NCBI RefSeq assembly: GCF_007992435.1
Contig: NZ_BKAG01000005.1
Span: 1-64,000, forward strand
DNA: 64,000 bases
Reading direction: 5' to 3'
Origin: Prosthecobacter gellanilyticus
GTDB taxonomy: Bacteria > Verrucomicrobiota > Verrucomicrobiia > Verrucomicrobiales > Verrucomicrobiaceae
Each line of letters begins with the position of its first letter. The stretch's first letter is position 1. Below the pieces are notes generated by a model. The model searched no databases. It had not been told where the DNA came from and worked only from the letters and a program-made list of their open reading frames with translations. The position numbers and the translations under genes were made by a program. Positions 34,142 to 41,522 of the stretch are shown here, piece after piece.

Positions 34142-35170
34142 TCACCGTGCCACCAGCTCCACACGACGGTTCAGCGCTCTTCCTTCCTCCGTGCTGTTCG
34201 TGGTCACCGGGGCCATAAAGCTCGCCCCCAGCGGTAGCATGCGCTCTTCAGGGATGCCATGCTTGCTTGCGAGTTCCGCCACCACTGCCTTGGCACGGCG
34301 TTTGGAGAGATCCTCATTGAACTCGAAGGTGCCCACATTGTCTGTGTGACCCACGACGAGGACCTTGAGGTTAGGCTCGGCCTTCAGCAGCGCCGCCATC
34401 TCGGTCAGCGTGGGAGCAGACTCCGGCTTGATGTCAGCCTTGTTGAAATCAAAGAGGATGCCGTAGATGGCCACCTTGCCGCTGGATGAGATGGACTTCT
34501 GCATCTCGGCGGCAGAGAGATGCACCATCTTTTCTTCCATGGGGCGCGTGTTCACCACGTCCACCTGGATCACCACGGAGTCCTGCGGGATGGAGATGTT
34601 CTGTTTCCAGGGATTCGCCTGCGAGCTCGGCAGCATGGGATGCTCCCAGGAGCGTGCGGCAATGAAGACCGCGGCGTAGAGGCCGCCCTTTTCCATGCAG
34701 AAGTAGCGGCGTTCCTTGAGGCCTGTGGTCAGGAGCTGGTGATCGAGCTCGGGCACGCCATAGTAGGCGCGTGGAGGACCGTTGCGGATCTCCTTGTCGC
34801 CACCGCTCCAGATGCCGGTGAAACCCGCGTCTTTGAAAGCCATCTCGTAATTGCGGGCGATCTCCAGGGTGCTGCGTTTGCCCGCGCCTAGATTGAGGTG
34901 AAGGTAGGTCGTGCGGTGTGTGCGGCCTTCGACCTTGCGGACCTCTTTCGGGTCGGTGGACACAGGGCTGCTGAGGCCGCCGATCTGCAGGCCCAGCTCG
35001 CCAAATTTCTGCTCGGACTGAAGCAGGACGGTGCTGCCCTCATAGCGTGGCAGGCCCGGGTAGTCCTTGGTGCCAGGAGCGTCTTTCGTGGGTACCAGCT
35101 TCTGCTGGGCAGAGGCGGTGGTGGCGGCGGTGAAAACCGTGAGGAGGAGAAGGGAAAGATGGAGTTTCAT
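34142..35170 (-). CDS. OmpA-family outer-membrane/peptidoglycan-associated protein
   Basis: This is a 342-residue exported protein. It has a signal peptide (1-21, ending ASA-Q), an N-terminal region of unknown fold with a repeated use of aromatic and charged residues (PRYEGSTVLLQSEQKFGELGLQ), and a C-terminal OmpA domain. The domain shows YGILFDFNKADIKPES, the H275-T-D277-N-V-G motif with the Asp that binds meso-diaminopimelate, and the Arg pair at 291-292 (LSKRRA) followed by NRRVELV. It would tether the envelope to peptidoglycan. It is upstream of the kinase on the same strand, separated by the REP pair, and downstream of a DUF3592 gene. Confidence 0.9.
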   Translation of the reverse strand: MKLHLSLLLLTVFTAATTASAQQKLVPTKDAPGTKDYPGLPRYEGSTVLLQSEQKFGELGLQIGGLSSPVSTDPKEVRKVEGRTHRTTYLHLNLGAGKRSTLEIARNYEMAFKDAGFTGIWSGGDKEIRNGPPRAYYGVPELDHQLLTTGLKERRYFCMEKGGLYAAVFIAARSWEHPMLPSSQANPWKQNISIPQDSVVIQVDVVNTRPMEEKMVHLSAAEMQKSISSSGKVAIYGILFDFNKADIKPESAPTLTEMAALLKAEPNLKVLVVGHTDNVGTFEFNEDLSKRRAKAVVAELASKHGIPEERMLPLGASFMAPVTTNSTEEGRALNRRVELVAR

Positions 35171-35229
35171 GGGGTGGGAACAAAGTGTTCGTCAGGATCT
35201 CTGGCGGGCATTTCCGGGACGTTACAAAA

Positions 35230-35592
35230 TTATTTTCCCAGCGCCGTCCGGGCTTGGTCCACCAGGTATTTGGGCGCGCTCACGGAGGGCGTCTTCGCGG
35301 AGTAAACCACCGTGATCTCGTCGCCTTCGTTGTGCCTCATGTACTCATCTCCAGGCACCAACGAGGCATGCTCATGCGCCGTACCCGCGCTGTCGGTGTA
35401 GCGGTAGACGAGCTTCTGCCGGCGGGATGAAGAGTTTGAGCTCCTCACGGACCGCTTCTCCACCACCTGACCCATGACTTCGACCCCGTCTTCACACAGC
35501 GCTTTCATCTGCAGTCCACGCTTTAAGAGGAGAAAGACGATGCCGCCCAAGATGAGCACCGGCACAAGCAGAGCAATGATGATTTCAATCAT
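35230..35592 (-). CDS. DUF3592-type membrane protein
   Basis: This is a 120-residue protein with one N-terminal membrane helix (IIIALLVPVLILGGIVFLLL) followed by a small beta-rich domain containing the DUF3592 pattern GQVVEKR...LVYRYTDSAGTAHE...GDEITVVYSAKTPS. The function of the family is unknown. It is the promoter-proximal gene of a minus-strand set (DUF3592, OmpA-like, kinase) and is divergent from the sigma factor gene, sharing a 118-base intergenic region with a perfect palindrome. Confidence 0.8.
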   Translation of the reverse strand: MIEIIIALLVPVLILGGIVFLLLKRGLQMKALCEDGVEVMGQVVEKRSVRSSNSSSRRQKLVYRYTDSAGTAHEHASLVPGDEYMRHNEGDEITVVYSAKTPSVSAPKYLVDQARTALGK

Positions 35593-35640
35593 AAGGTCTC
35601 AAGGTTGATGCCTGGAAGCTAAGGGTTCGCGGGCGCTGTG

Positions 35641-35654
35641 ACAAGCCGGCTTGT
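35641..35654. promoter_or_regulatory. Perfect palindrome, candidate operator in a divergent promoter region
   Basis: ACAAGCCGGCTTGT is a perfect 14-base palindrome in the 118-base region between the DUF3592 gene (minus) and the sigma factor gene (plus). Its position suits a dimeric regulator controlling one or both sides. No other copy was noticed in the window. Confidence 0.45.
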
Positions 35655-35710
35655 GATGAGTGAGTGATTCTGGTTTCGCCATTTCAAAATTCTCCTGCTA
35701 GTTTTCCAGC

Positions 35711-36448
35711 ATGACCCAGGCCTCGAACATTCCCTTTCCCGCCACTCGCTGGAGCTTGGTGGCAGGCGCGCGTGCTGCGTCTGATCCCGCCCGCAAGCGT
35801 GCCGCGCTGGAAGAGCTCTGCCGTCTCTACTGGCTGCCGATCTACGGTTTCCTGCGCCGCCGGGGTCTGCCCGCCGCAGAAGCGCAGGACGCGGCCCAGG
35901 GCTTCTTTCTCTCGCTGCTGGAGGAGGATCTCTTTGCCAAGGCCAAGTCTGAAACAGGAAAGATGCGCAGTTTTTTGTTAGGCGCGCTGCAGCGCTGGCA
36001 GCGCGGTGAGTGGCGCAAAGGCCAGGCGGAGAAACGCGGAGGAGGCCAGGAGTTGTTTTCACTCGATGTCATGGCCGAGGAAGATAGCTTTGAAGCCGCA
36101 GGCCCGGAGGACGAAACACCCGAGCGTCACTTTGAAAAGAGCTGCGCCATGGTCCTGCTGGAGGCCGCCATGCAGCGTCTGGAGAAGGAGCAAACGGCTG
36201 CTGGCAAGTGGGCCACCTTCCATACCCTGCGCCCGCTGCTGGCTCCGCTCGGTGGTCAGGTTCCGCTCGTTCAAGAAGTGGCTGCCCAACGCCTGCGCCT
36301 CACTCCAGAAGCTTTGCGTGTCGCCCTGCATCGCCTGCGTAAACGCTTTGCCGAGATCTTGCGTGAGACCGTCGCCGACACCCTGGCCAACCCCACGGGA
36401 GAAGCCGTGCAGGAAGAGATGGATGCGCTGAGGGCTGCGTTCGGGTGA
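35711..36448 (+). CDS. ECF-like sigma-70 family factor (PVC 'FPATRWSLV' type)
   Basis: This 245-residue RNA polymerase sigma factor belongs to the lineage typical of Planctomycetes and Verrucomicrobia. It opens with the hallmark FPATRWSLV (residues 9-17). Region 2 covers roughly 35-105 (LEELCRLYWLPIYGFLRRRG...AQDAAQGFFLSLLEE), a charged linker follows, and region 4 with its helix-turn-helix is near 190-215 (VAAQRLRLTPEALRVALHRLRKRF). There is no anti-sigma gene beside it. In related genomes such factors are commonly encoded with a Ser/Thr kinase, and one lies 1.7 kb away on the other strand. A rare TTA Leu codon occurs within GTTAGGC at 35977-35983. Confidence 0.88.
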   Translation: MTQASNIPFPATRWSLVAGARAASDPARKRAALEELCRLYWLPIYGFLRRRGLPAAEAQDAAQGFFLSLLEEDLFAKAKSETGKMRSFLLGALQRWQRGEWRKGQAEKRGGGQELFSLDVMAEEDSFEAAGPEDETPERHFEKSCAMVLLEAAMQRLEKEQTAAGKWATFHTLRPLLAPLGGQVPLVQEVAAQRLRLTPEALRVALHRLRKRFAEILRETVADTLANPTGEAVQEEMDALRAAFG

Positions 36449-36474
36449 GGCCGTTTTTTGGGTAGAAAGATTAA

Positions 36475-36506
36475 GGGTGGAAAGATTTCAGAAAATCTTT
36501 CCACCC
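36475..36506. terminator. Bidirectional hairpin terminator between convergent genes
   Basis: A perfect 14-bp stem, GGGTGGAAAGATTT (36475-36488) and its complement (36493-36506), closes a CAGA loop. It lies between the convergent ends of the sigma factor (36448) and the Pro/Thr-rich protein (36539). On the minus strand it is followed about 20 bases later by an A6-type tract. No clean T-run follows on the plus strand, so intrinsic termination is likely but not certain. Confidence 0.65.
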
Positions 36507-36538
36507 ATTCATATGATACCTTTATTGGTTAGGCATGA

Positions 36539-37744
36539 TCAATCGGGACGATCACCACCTCCAGTGCTGCCACCGCTGGAGGGGCCGGCGAGGTTGCTGT
36601 TGTCTACTGGAACTCTGTGGCGGTTTGCGGTGGAGGGCAGGGAACCGGCACCATCAATAGATGCAGGATTGGTGTGATTGCGGTTGAGACGGCCGGAGGT
36701 CATGAAGTTTGTGCCACCGCCCGGAGCCTCGCCGTTTGCGTGCTGGCGCAGCAGGTCTAGAGGCACGAGGCCCGCGGTCTCGATCACACTGGGACCGCTG
36801 CCATTCACCGGGCCGCCGGTGGAGATCTCTTCGGGAGAGCGATCACAAAACCACGGATCGGCCGAGCGCCACACGCTTCCCAGATTTCCAGTTCCATCAG
36901 GGCGAGTCAGCGTGACGCTGTGAACGTAGTCACCGTTCGCGGTGCGGTCTGCACGGTGGGCAGTCACCACACCGTCGCTGTTGATCTCGTTCTGCTCGAC
37001 ACGGGTGATCGTTCCGCTCGAGTCTCGCGTGGTACGGTCATATTGGATCACCTGACCGTCACCGTCGTGACGCTTCACCAATTCGGTGGTGGAGCCGTCC
37101 GGATTCGTAGTGACCTCACGGCTCAGGCCACGCTGGGCACGCTCCCTTCCTCCGCGGATGTCGGTAAGGCCGCTGCGATTCGTGGGGTGGTCGCTCGGGC
37201 CTTTGACTTCACGTGGTGTGAATTCCCGAGTGGCAGTGCCATCGCGGTCCAGAGGCATCTGAAATCCGTTGTTGGAACCTTTGTTATTCTGACCGAGGTT
37301 GTATTTGTCCCTCAGTGCATCCGGGAAGGTCTTGCGGATATCATCCAGGCTACGCAGGCTCTCGGTGATGCGGGCACCTTCATGGATGGCGGCCATGTTC
37401 CTGTCATTCAGAGCAGGCGCAGGATTGGACAGGCCAGGCTTCTGGATGACGTTCTTCTGGTTAGGTAGGGCGGCGCGGGGAGCTGTGGCTGGCTTCAGTG
37501 TGCGGGAGGTGGTCGCGCGTGGTGGCGGAGGCGGTGTGAAACTACGGATGATCTGCGGTGCGCTTCCGCGAATGGCAGGCGCACGGTAAGCTGGAACCGA
37601 GCGTGGAGTTGCCACCGGAGCCTTGGTGACAGGCATCCTGGAGGCCTGGGGAACGCTGCGCGGAGCTTGATTGAAGGCAGGCTTCTGAGCCTGGAGCGTG
37701 CTGGCGATGGCCAGGGCGATGAGGAAGGTCAGTTTCGTTTTCAT
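36539..37744 (-). CDS. Secreted Pro/Thr/Arg-rich protein of unknown function
   Basis: This is a 401-residue protein with a signal peptide (MKTKLTFLIALAIASTLQAQ). After it comes a long disordered Pro/Ala/Arg/Thr region (residues 20-105, including FTPPPPPRATTSR). A middle part follows with EGARITESLRSLDDIRKTFPDALRDKYNLG, then a segment of alternating short strands with repeated NPDGSTTELVKRHDGDGQ / SSGTITRVEQNEINSDGVV motifs reminiscent of YD/RHS-like hairpins. The tail is Gly/Ser/Pro-rich (SGGSTGGGDRPD). I recognise no family. It is convergent with the sigma factor gene, which suggests no operon. Confidence 0.75.
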   Translation of the reverse strand: MKTKLTFLIALAIASTLQAQKPAFNQAPRSVPQASRMPVTKAPVATPRSVPAYRAPAIRGSAPQIIRSFTPPPPPRATTSRTLKPATAPRAALPNQKNVIQKPGLSNPAPALNDRNMAAIHEGARITESLRSLDDIRKTFPDALRDKYNLGQNNKGSNNGFQMPLDRDGTATREFTPREVKGPSDHPTNRSGLTDIRGGRERAQRGLSREVTTNPDGSTTELVKRHDGDGQVIQYDRTTRDSSGTITRVEQNEINSDGVVTAHRADRTANGDYVHSVTLTRPDGTGNLGSVWRSADPWFCDRSPEEISTGGPVNGSGPSVIETAGLVPLDLLRQHANGEAPGGGTNFMTSGRLNRNHTNPASIDGAGSLPSTANRHRVPVDNSNLAGPSSGGSTGGGDRPD

Positions 37745-37856
37745 GGGGATGATGGATTTGAAGGTCCCGCGGCTTCCAAAGCAGGCCGCGTCGTCCCCTG
37801 TCTGGCAGGCTGCGAACGCACGTTACACGGTGCGACGAATTATTTTTCGAGATCCC

Positions 37857-38921
37857 TCAGCGCCCCAGAGAGCCAAAGAAGTCTGCCAGATCCCGGCGTG
37901 CCTTGAAGAAGCACATTTTCTCCCGGGCCAGAGCCACTGCCTTGCGAACCATCTCCGCATGGAAACCAGCATCCGTCAGCAGACGTCGCGTCAGATCCAG
38001 AAGCTCTCCCGTCGTGCGCCCATGACCGCAGAGGTCCGGAAACACGAGCCGCTCGGCCGTGCCGTTTCCCCCCACACAGGGCACCCGGCAGATCAGCGCA
38101 TCTCCCGCCACCTGGCCAGGTACGCTGCTTTGATCGAGCTGAAACACCAGACGATGCGCCGCCAGGGTGCGCAGATACTCCAGCGCAGGCATCTGGCGTG
38201 CGATCACCCGCACATGCGGCGCCCCTTCAGCAAAGCGGCGATGCCAGTCGTGACTGTAATCCACGACCTTGTTCAGCAGCCGCTTCACCGGCGGCAGGTC
38301 GCTCGCACGACCGCTGATGACACTGACAGGCTGGTTCAGCTCTGCCGCCACTGGAGCCACCAGGGCGAGCGCCATGGCATGACTGCGCGAGGTCACAAAA
38401 AGCTGCCGCGTGCCGATGAAGACTCCGCTCTGCTCAGTGCTGGAGAGGTCCCACTCCTCCACCGGATACGGCGGTGGCAGGAAGGTGACCGGCAGTTTCG
38501 GATTTGCCGCCCGATACAGAGGTTCCGTGTCGTAAGTCGTGGCGATCGCGCCATCCGCCATCGTGCAGAGCTGCTGAAAGGCGCTCCAGTTCTCGAACTT
38601 CTGAAAATGCGCGCTGACCTGCGGCAGGCCGGTTTCCTTGATGGTGATGACCACCGTCTTGCCAGCCGCTTTCAGATGGCGCAGCAGTGCCTCTGCACGC
38701 TCCATGCGGCTGCCGATCAGCAGGAGCACAGGCTGCTCCTCCGGTGTGGCCGTGTCTCCGCTCCAGTAAGAGCCCTGCGTGCAGGCAGCGTAGGCGTGGA
38801 AGTTCACCGGCAGATGCCCGGGATCACCTGGCTGGCCAGCGCCTTGAGGAAAGGCCTGCCGTCCATCTTTTCCCCCTGGCGTCACGACAGCCAGTCGAAA
38901 GGGTGCGGCGGGGTCAGGCAT
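37857..38921 (-). CDS. Glycosyltransferase-like protein (GT-B fold, family 1/4 type)
   Basis: This is a cytoplasmic protein of about 354 residues. Starting at 38921, MPDPAAPFRLAVVTPGGKD begins with the first Rossmann strand of a GT-B enzyme; the frame reaches back to 38957. Later features resemble a nucleotide-sugar binding domain: a segment GVFIGTRQLFVTSRSHA, then MPALEYLRTLAAHRLVFQLDQSSVPGQVAGDALICRVPCVGGNGTAERLVFPD, the last part matching the usual E-x7-E neighbourhood only loosely. The substrate is unknown. It lies 42 bases downstream of a FmdB-type gene on the same strand and close to a second glycosyltransferase and an InaA-like kinase, suggesting envelope glycan synthesis. Confidence 0.65.
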   Translation of the reverse strand: MPDPAAPFRLAVVTPGGKDGRQAFPQGAGQPGDPGHLPVNFHAYAACTQGSYWSGDTATPEEQPVLLLIGSRMERAEALLRHLKAAGKTVVITIKETGLPQVSAHFQKFENWSAFQQLCTMADGAIATTYDTEPLYRAANPKLPVTFLPPPYPVEEWDLSSTEQSGVFIGTRQLFVTSRSHAMALALVAPVAAELNQPVSVISGRASDLPPVKRLLNKVVDYSHDWHRRFAEGAPHVRVIARQMPALEYLRTLAAHRLVFQLDQSSVPGQVAGDALICRVPCVGGNGTAERLVFPDLCGHGRTTGELLDLTRRLLTDAGFHAEMVRKAVALAREKMCFFKARRDLADFFGSLGR

Positions 38922-38963
38922 GATGGGAGAGTGTCCGCAGGATGTCCCGCGCGGCAAAGTGAA

Positions 38964-39272
38964 TCAGGTGGAGGCAGCTCCACCGCCCGAGGAACCTCCC
39001 CCGGACGAGCCCGAAGATGAGGATGAATTGCTGCTGCTCGAACTTGAGGCCTCGGAGTCCTTTTTCGCCGCTGCCTTGTAGGAATCACTGCGGTAGTCTG
39101 TGATGTAGAAGCCATTGCCCTTGAAGATGAATCCGGCACCCACGCCGATGCGGCGCTTCACCGGACCTGGACAGCCCTCCTTCGGGCAGTCGGTGAGGTG
39201 CGGGTCCTTCATGGACTGGCGCGCCTCAAACTGATGGCCGCAGGTCTGGCATTCGTAATCGTAGGTGGGCAT
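38964..39272 (-). CDS. FmdB-family zinc ribbon protein
   Basis: This is a 102-residue protein opening MPTYDYECQTCGHQFEARQSM, the signature of FmdB/regulatory zinc-ribbon proteins. The first Cys pair is C-Q-T-C and the second C-x4-C (DCPKEGCPGPVKRRIG), followed by the family's GAGFIFKGNGFYITDY segment. The C-terminus is a Ser/Gly-rich low-complexity tail, longer than usual. The family is thought to regulate or assist metalloproteins, but its role is not established. It precedes a glycosyltransferase gene on the same strand. Confidence 0.88.
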   Translation of the reverse strand: MPTYDYECQTCGHQFEARQSMKDPHLTDCPKEGCPGPVKRRIGVGAGFIFKGNGFYITDYRSDSYKAAAKKDSEASSSSSSNSSSSSGSSGGGSSGGGAAST

Positions 39273-39484
39273 GAGGGTTCCTGGCTTGGGGGGATTTTTG
39301 ACTTCTCGGAAAAGTAGGGGCGGAAGTTATGCGGGATAGGAAGGCTGCACGCAAAAGGATTTTCAGGCCCGGCAGCCCGGAAACAAGGGCTGTGGGAGGG
39401 GCGCGGCCCCTGGGAGACTTTTCCTAAGGTCCGGGTTGATTGCCCGTCCCACGCAGGAAAGGTAGTCCAGCCAAGTGCCACAGC

Positions 39485-40276
39485 ATGAACGATTACACTG
39501 CCTCTGATTGGGCCTCCATTTTTGAATTCAACGGCCTGAAAACCTTCGATGATTTCTGGCAGATGAACGCGCAGTGGTATGAGGAGCCGAACAAGCGGCG
39601 TGGTGGCTGGAGCGGGGTGGCCCGCTGTGAGCTGAAGCTGCCGGAGGGAGGCACGGTGCATGCCTTCCTGAAGCGCCAGGAGAACCACCCCACACGCACG
39701 CTGCTCCACCCGATCCACGGGGTGCTGACCTTCGTGCGCGAGTTCAATGCCATCATGCTCTACCGGAAGCTGGGCATCCCCGCGCTCACGCCCCTGTATT
39801 TTGGCGTCCGGAGCCGGGACGGCGACCGCCGCGCGGTGCTGATGACGGCCGAGCTGACCGGGTATGTCTCGCTGGACCTCCTCGCCAAGGGCTGGGCCAC
39901 CATGCCCAAGGCCAGGCGCCGCGCCATCAGCAAGGCCGTCGCCTCCCTGCTCCGGCAGATCCATGATAACAAGCTCACGCACAACTGCTTCAACCCGAAG
40001 CACGTCTTCATCCGCATGAAGGGCGCTGAAGCCGAGGCGCGTGTCATCGACCTGGAAAAGACCAAGAAGCTGATCTTCGGCCATGATCGTGAACTGCGGG
40101 ACATCCGCCGCCTCATCGATCCCGTCATGCCCTGGAGCAAGACGGAGCGCGTGCGCTTCTTCCGGGAGTACATGGGTGTGGACAAGATGACGCCAGCGGC
40201 GCGGGCCGAGTGGAAGCGCATCCAGCGCCGGCATGAGGTGAAGCGGAAATCTTCCGCGAAGCGGTCCAAGCACTGA
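39485..40276 (+). CDS. InaA/lipopolysaccharide-kinase-like protein
   Basis: This 264-residue protein belongs to the Kdo/WaaP kinase superfamily, InaA branch. The ATG at 39485 is preferred over a TTG at 39440. Visible motifs are a conserved opening (FDDFWQMNAQW), the segment LLHPIHGVLTFVREFNAIMLYRKLGIPALTPLYFG around a Glu that pairs with the catalytic Lys, the InaA-type loop HNCFNPKHVFIR where kinases have HxD, and IDLEKTKK in place of DFG. Cytoplasmic or membrane-associated phosphorylation of a lipid-linked sugar is the family role. It lies 64 bases before a glycosyltransferase on the same strand. Confidence 0.82.
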   Translation: MNDYTASDWASIFEFNGLKTFDDFWQMNAQWYEEPNKRRGGWSGVARCELKLPEGGTVHAFLKRQENHPTRTLLHPIHGVLTFVREFNAIMLYRKLGIPALTPLYFGVRSRDGDRRAVLMTAELTGYVSLDLLAKGWATMPKARRRAISKAVASLLRQIHDNKLTHNCFNPKHVFIRMKGAEAEARVIDLEKTKKLIFGHDRELRDIRRLIDPVMPWSKTERVRFFREYMGVDKMTPAARAEWKRIQRRHEVKRKSSAKRSKH

Positions 40277-40340
40277 ATTATGACAAAATGTACACGAAAC
40301 CTGGATTGCGAAGGTCTAGGTTCAGTGTTCAGCGCCCCTC

Positions 40341-41522
40341 ATGACCATCGTCTGGATCAACAAACGCAACTGGCAGCACCCAGGTCCCATTGTGAACATG
40401 AGCGTTCACAATGCGCACTCCTTTGCCAGCATCGGCCTGACTTCCCATCTGGTCATCGGCGCAGGCCCCGAAGGTACGGCCACGGACGAGGATCTGCGCA
40501 GCTTCTACGCGCTGGAGCCGCTGCCGAACTTCACGGTGCACCGGGTGAAGCGCCAGGGCGGCCTCCTGACCAGTGACAGCAGCTCCATCTTCCGCGCTGG
40601 AGCAAAGTTGGTTCGCGAACTTGCGGCCAAAGGACCCGTCGCCGTCTTCACGCGTGAGATCGGCTTGCTGGGCCGCATGACCTGGATGTCCCGCCACCCG
40701 AATATCCGCACCTTCTACGAGTTGCATGACCTCTTCGCTGACCTCTCCTGGCGTGGTCAGAAACATCCGTGGAAGGATCTGCGGAGCTGCTGGATCGAGA
40801 AGCTCTTTCTGGGGCGCATCTCCGGCCTCGTATGCATCACCCGGGAGATGGAGAAGCGCTACCTGCAGGTGTTCCCAAAGCAGGCCACCATCGCTCTTCC
40901 TTTGGGCACAGATGCCCTGCCCGCCGCGGATGTGGAGGCGCGGAGGAAGTCACGCACCGTCTTCTACGTGGGTCACATGCACGGCCCGAAAGGGGTGTCT
41001 TTCCTGCAGAATGCCGCCATCAAACTGGCGCGGCACGGTGTGCGCACCGAGTTCTGGGGCGGTTATGAAAAGGATGCCGTGCGCATTCGCAAGGCCGCGG
41101 AAGAGAAAGGCCTCGGCCAGTGGATTGAGGCCGTTCCCTTCCAGCCTCCCGCGGCGCTTCAAGCCGCGATGGCCGCTCGCGCCAGCCTCGGCGTGGTGAT
41201 GCTAGCAGACACCTATTACAATCGCTACCTCACCTGCCCGGTGAAGGCGCTCGACTACCTTTCCCACGGTGTGCCGGCACTGGGCACTGACATTCCCTCC
41301 GTGCGCGAAGTGCTGGAAGATGCCGGCACCTATCTGCCCGAGGGCAACGAGGAAGCCTTCGTCACGGCCGCCCTTCATCTTCTGGATGATCCCGCAGCCT
41401 ATGCGGACGCAGTGTCACGCACCCGCACCCGTGCCACGCAGATCACCTGGCAGGAGCGGGCCAAAGCGCTAACCAAGTTTGCTCAAGAGCAGTTTTCAGG
41501 CGGGCTGGTCACTCCATCGTGA
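40341..41522 (+). CDS. Glycosyltransferase family 4-like
   Basis: This is a 393-residue GT-B glycosyltransferase. The N-terminal domain starts MTIVWINKRNW and includes ELHDLFADLSW. The C-terminal nucleotide-sugar domain has TVFYVGHMHGPKGVSFLQNAAIKL and the donor-binding region RYLTCPVKALDYLSHGVPALGTDIPSVREVLEDAGTYLPEGN, with the acceptor-side Pro-x-Lys and the E that contacts the ribose. The partner InaA-like gene is just upstream. Its last 14 bases overlap the end of the convergent membrane-protein gene. Confidence 0.88.
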   Translation: MTIVWINKRNWQHPGPIVNMSVHNAHSFASIGLTSHLVIGAGPEGTATDEDLRSFYALEPLPNFTVHRVKRQGGLLTSDSSSIFRAGAKLVRELAAKGPVAVFTREIGLLGRMTWMSRHPNIRTFYELHDLFADLSWRGQKHPWKDLRSCWIEKLFLGRISGLVCITREMEKRYLQVFPKQATIALPLGTDALPAADVEARRKSRTVFYVGHMHGPKGVSFLQNAAIKLARHGVRTEFWGGYEKDAVRIRKAAEEKGLGQWIEAVPFQPPAALQAAMAARASLGVVMLADTYYNRYLTCPVKALDYLSHGVPALGTDIPSVREVLEDAGTYLPEGNEEAFVTAALHLLDDPAAYADAVSRTRTRATQITWQERAKALTKFAQEQFSGGLVTPS

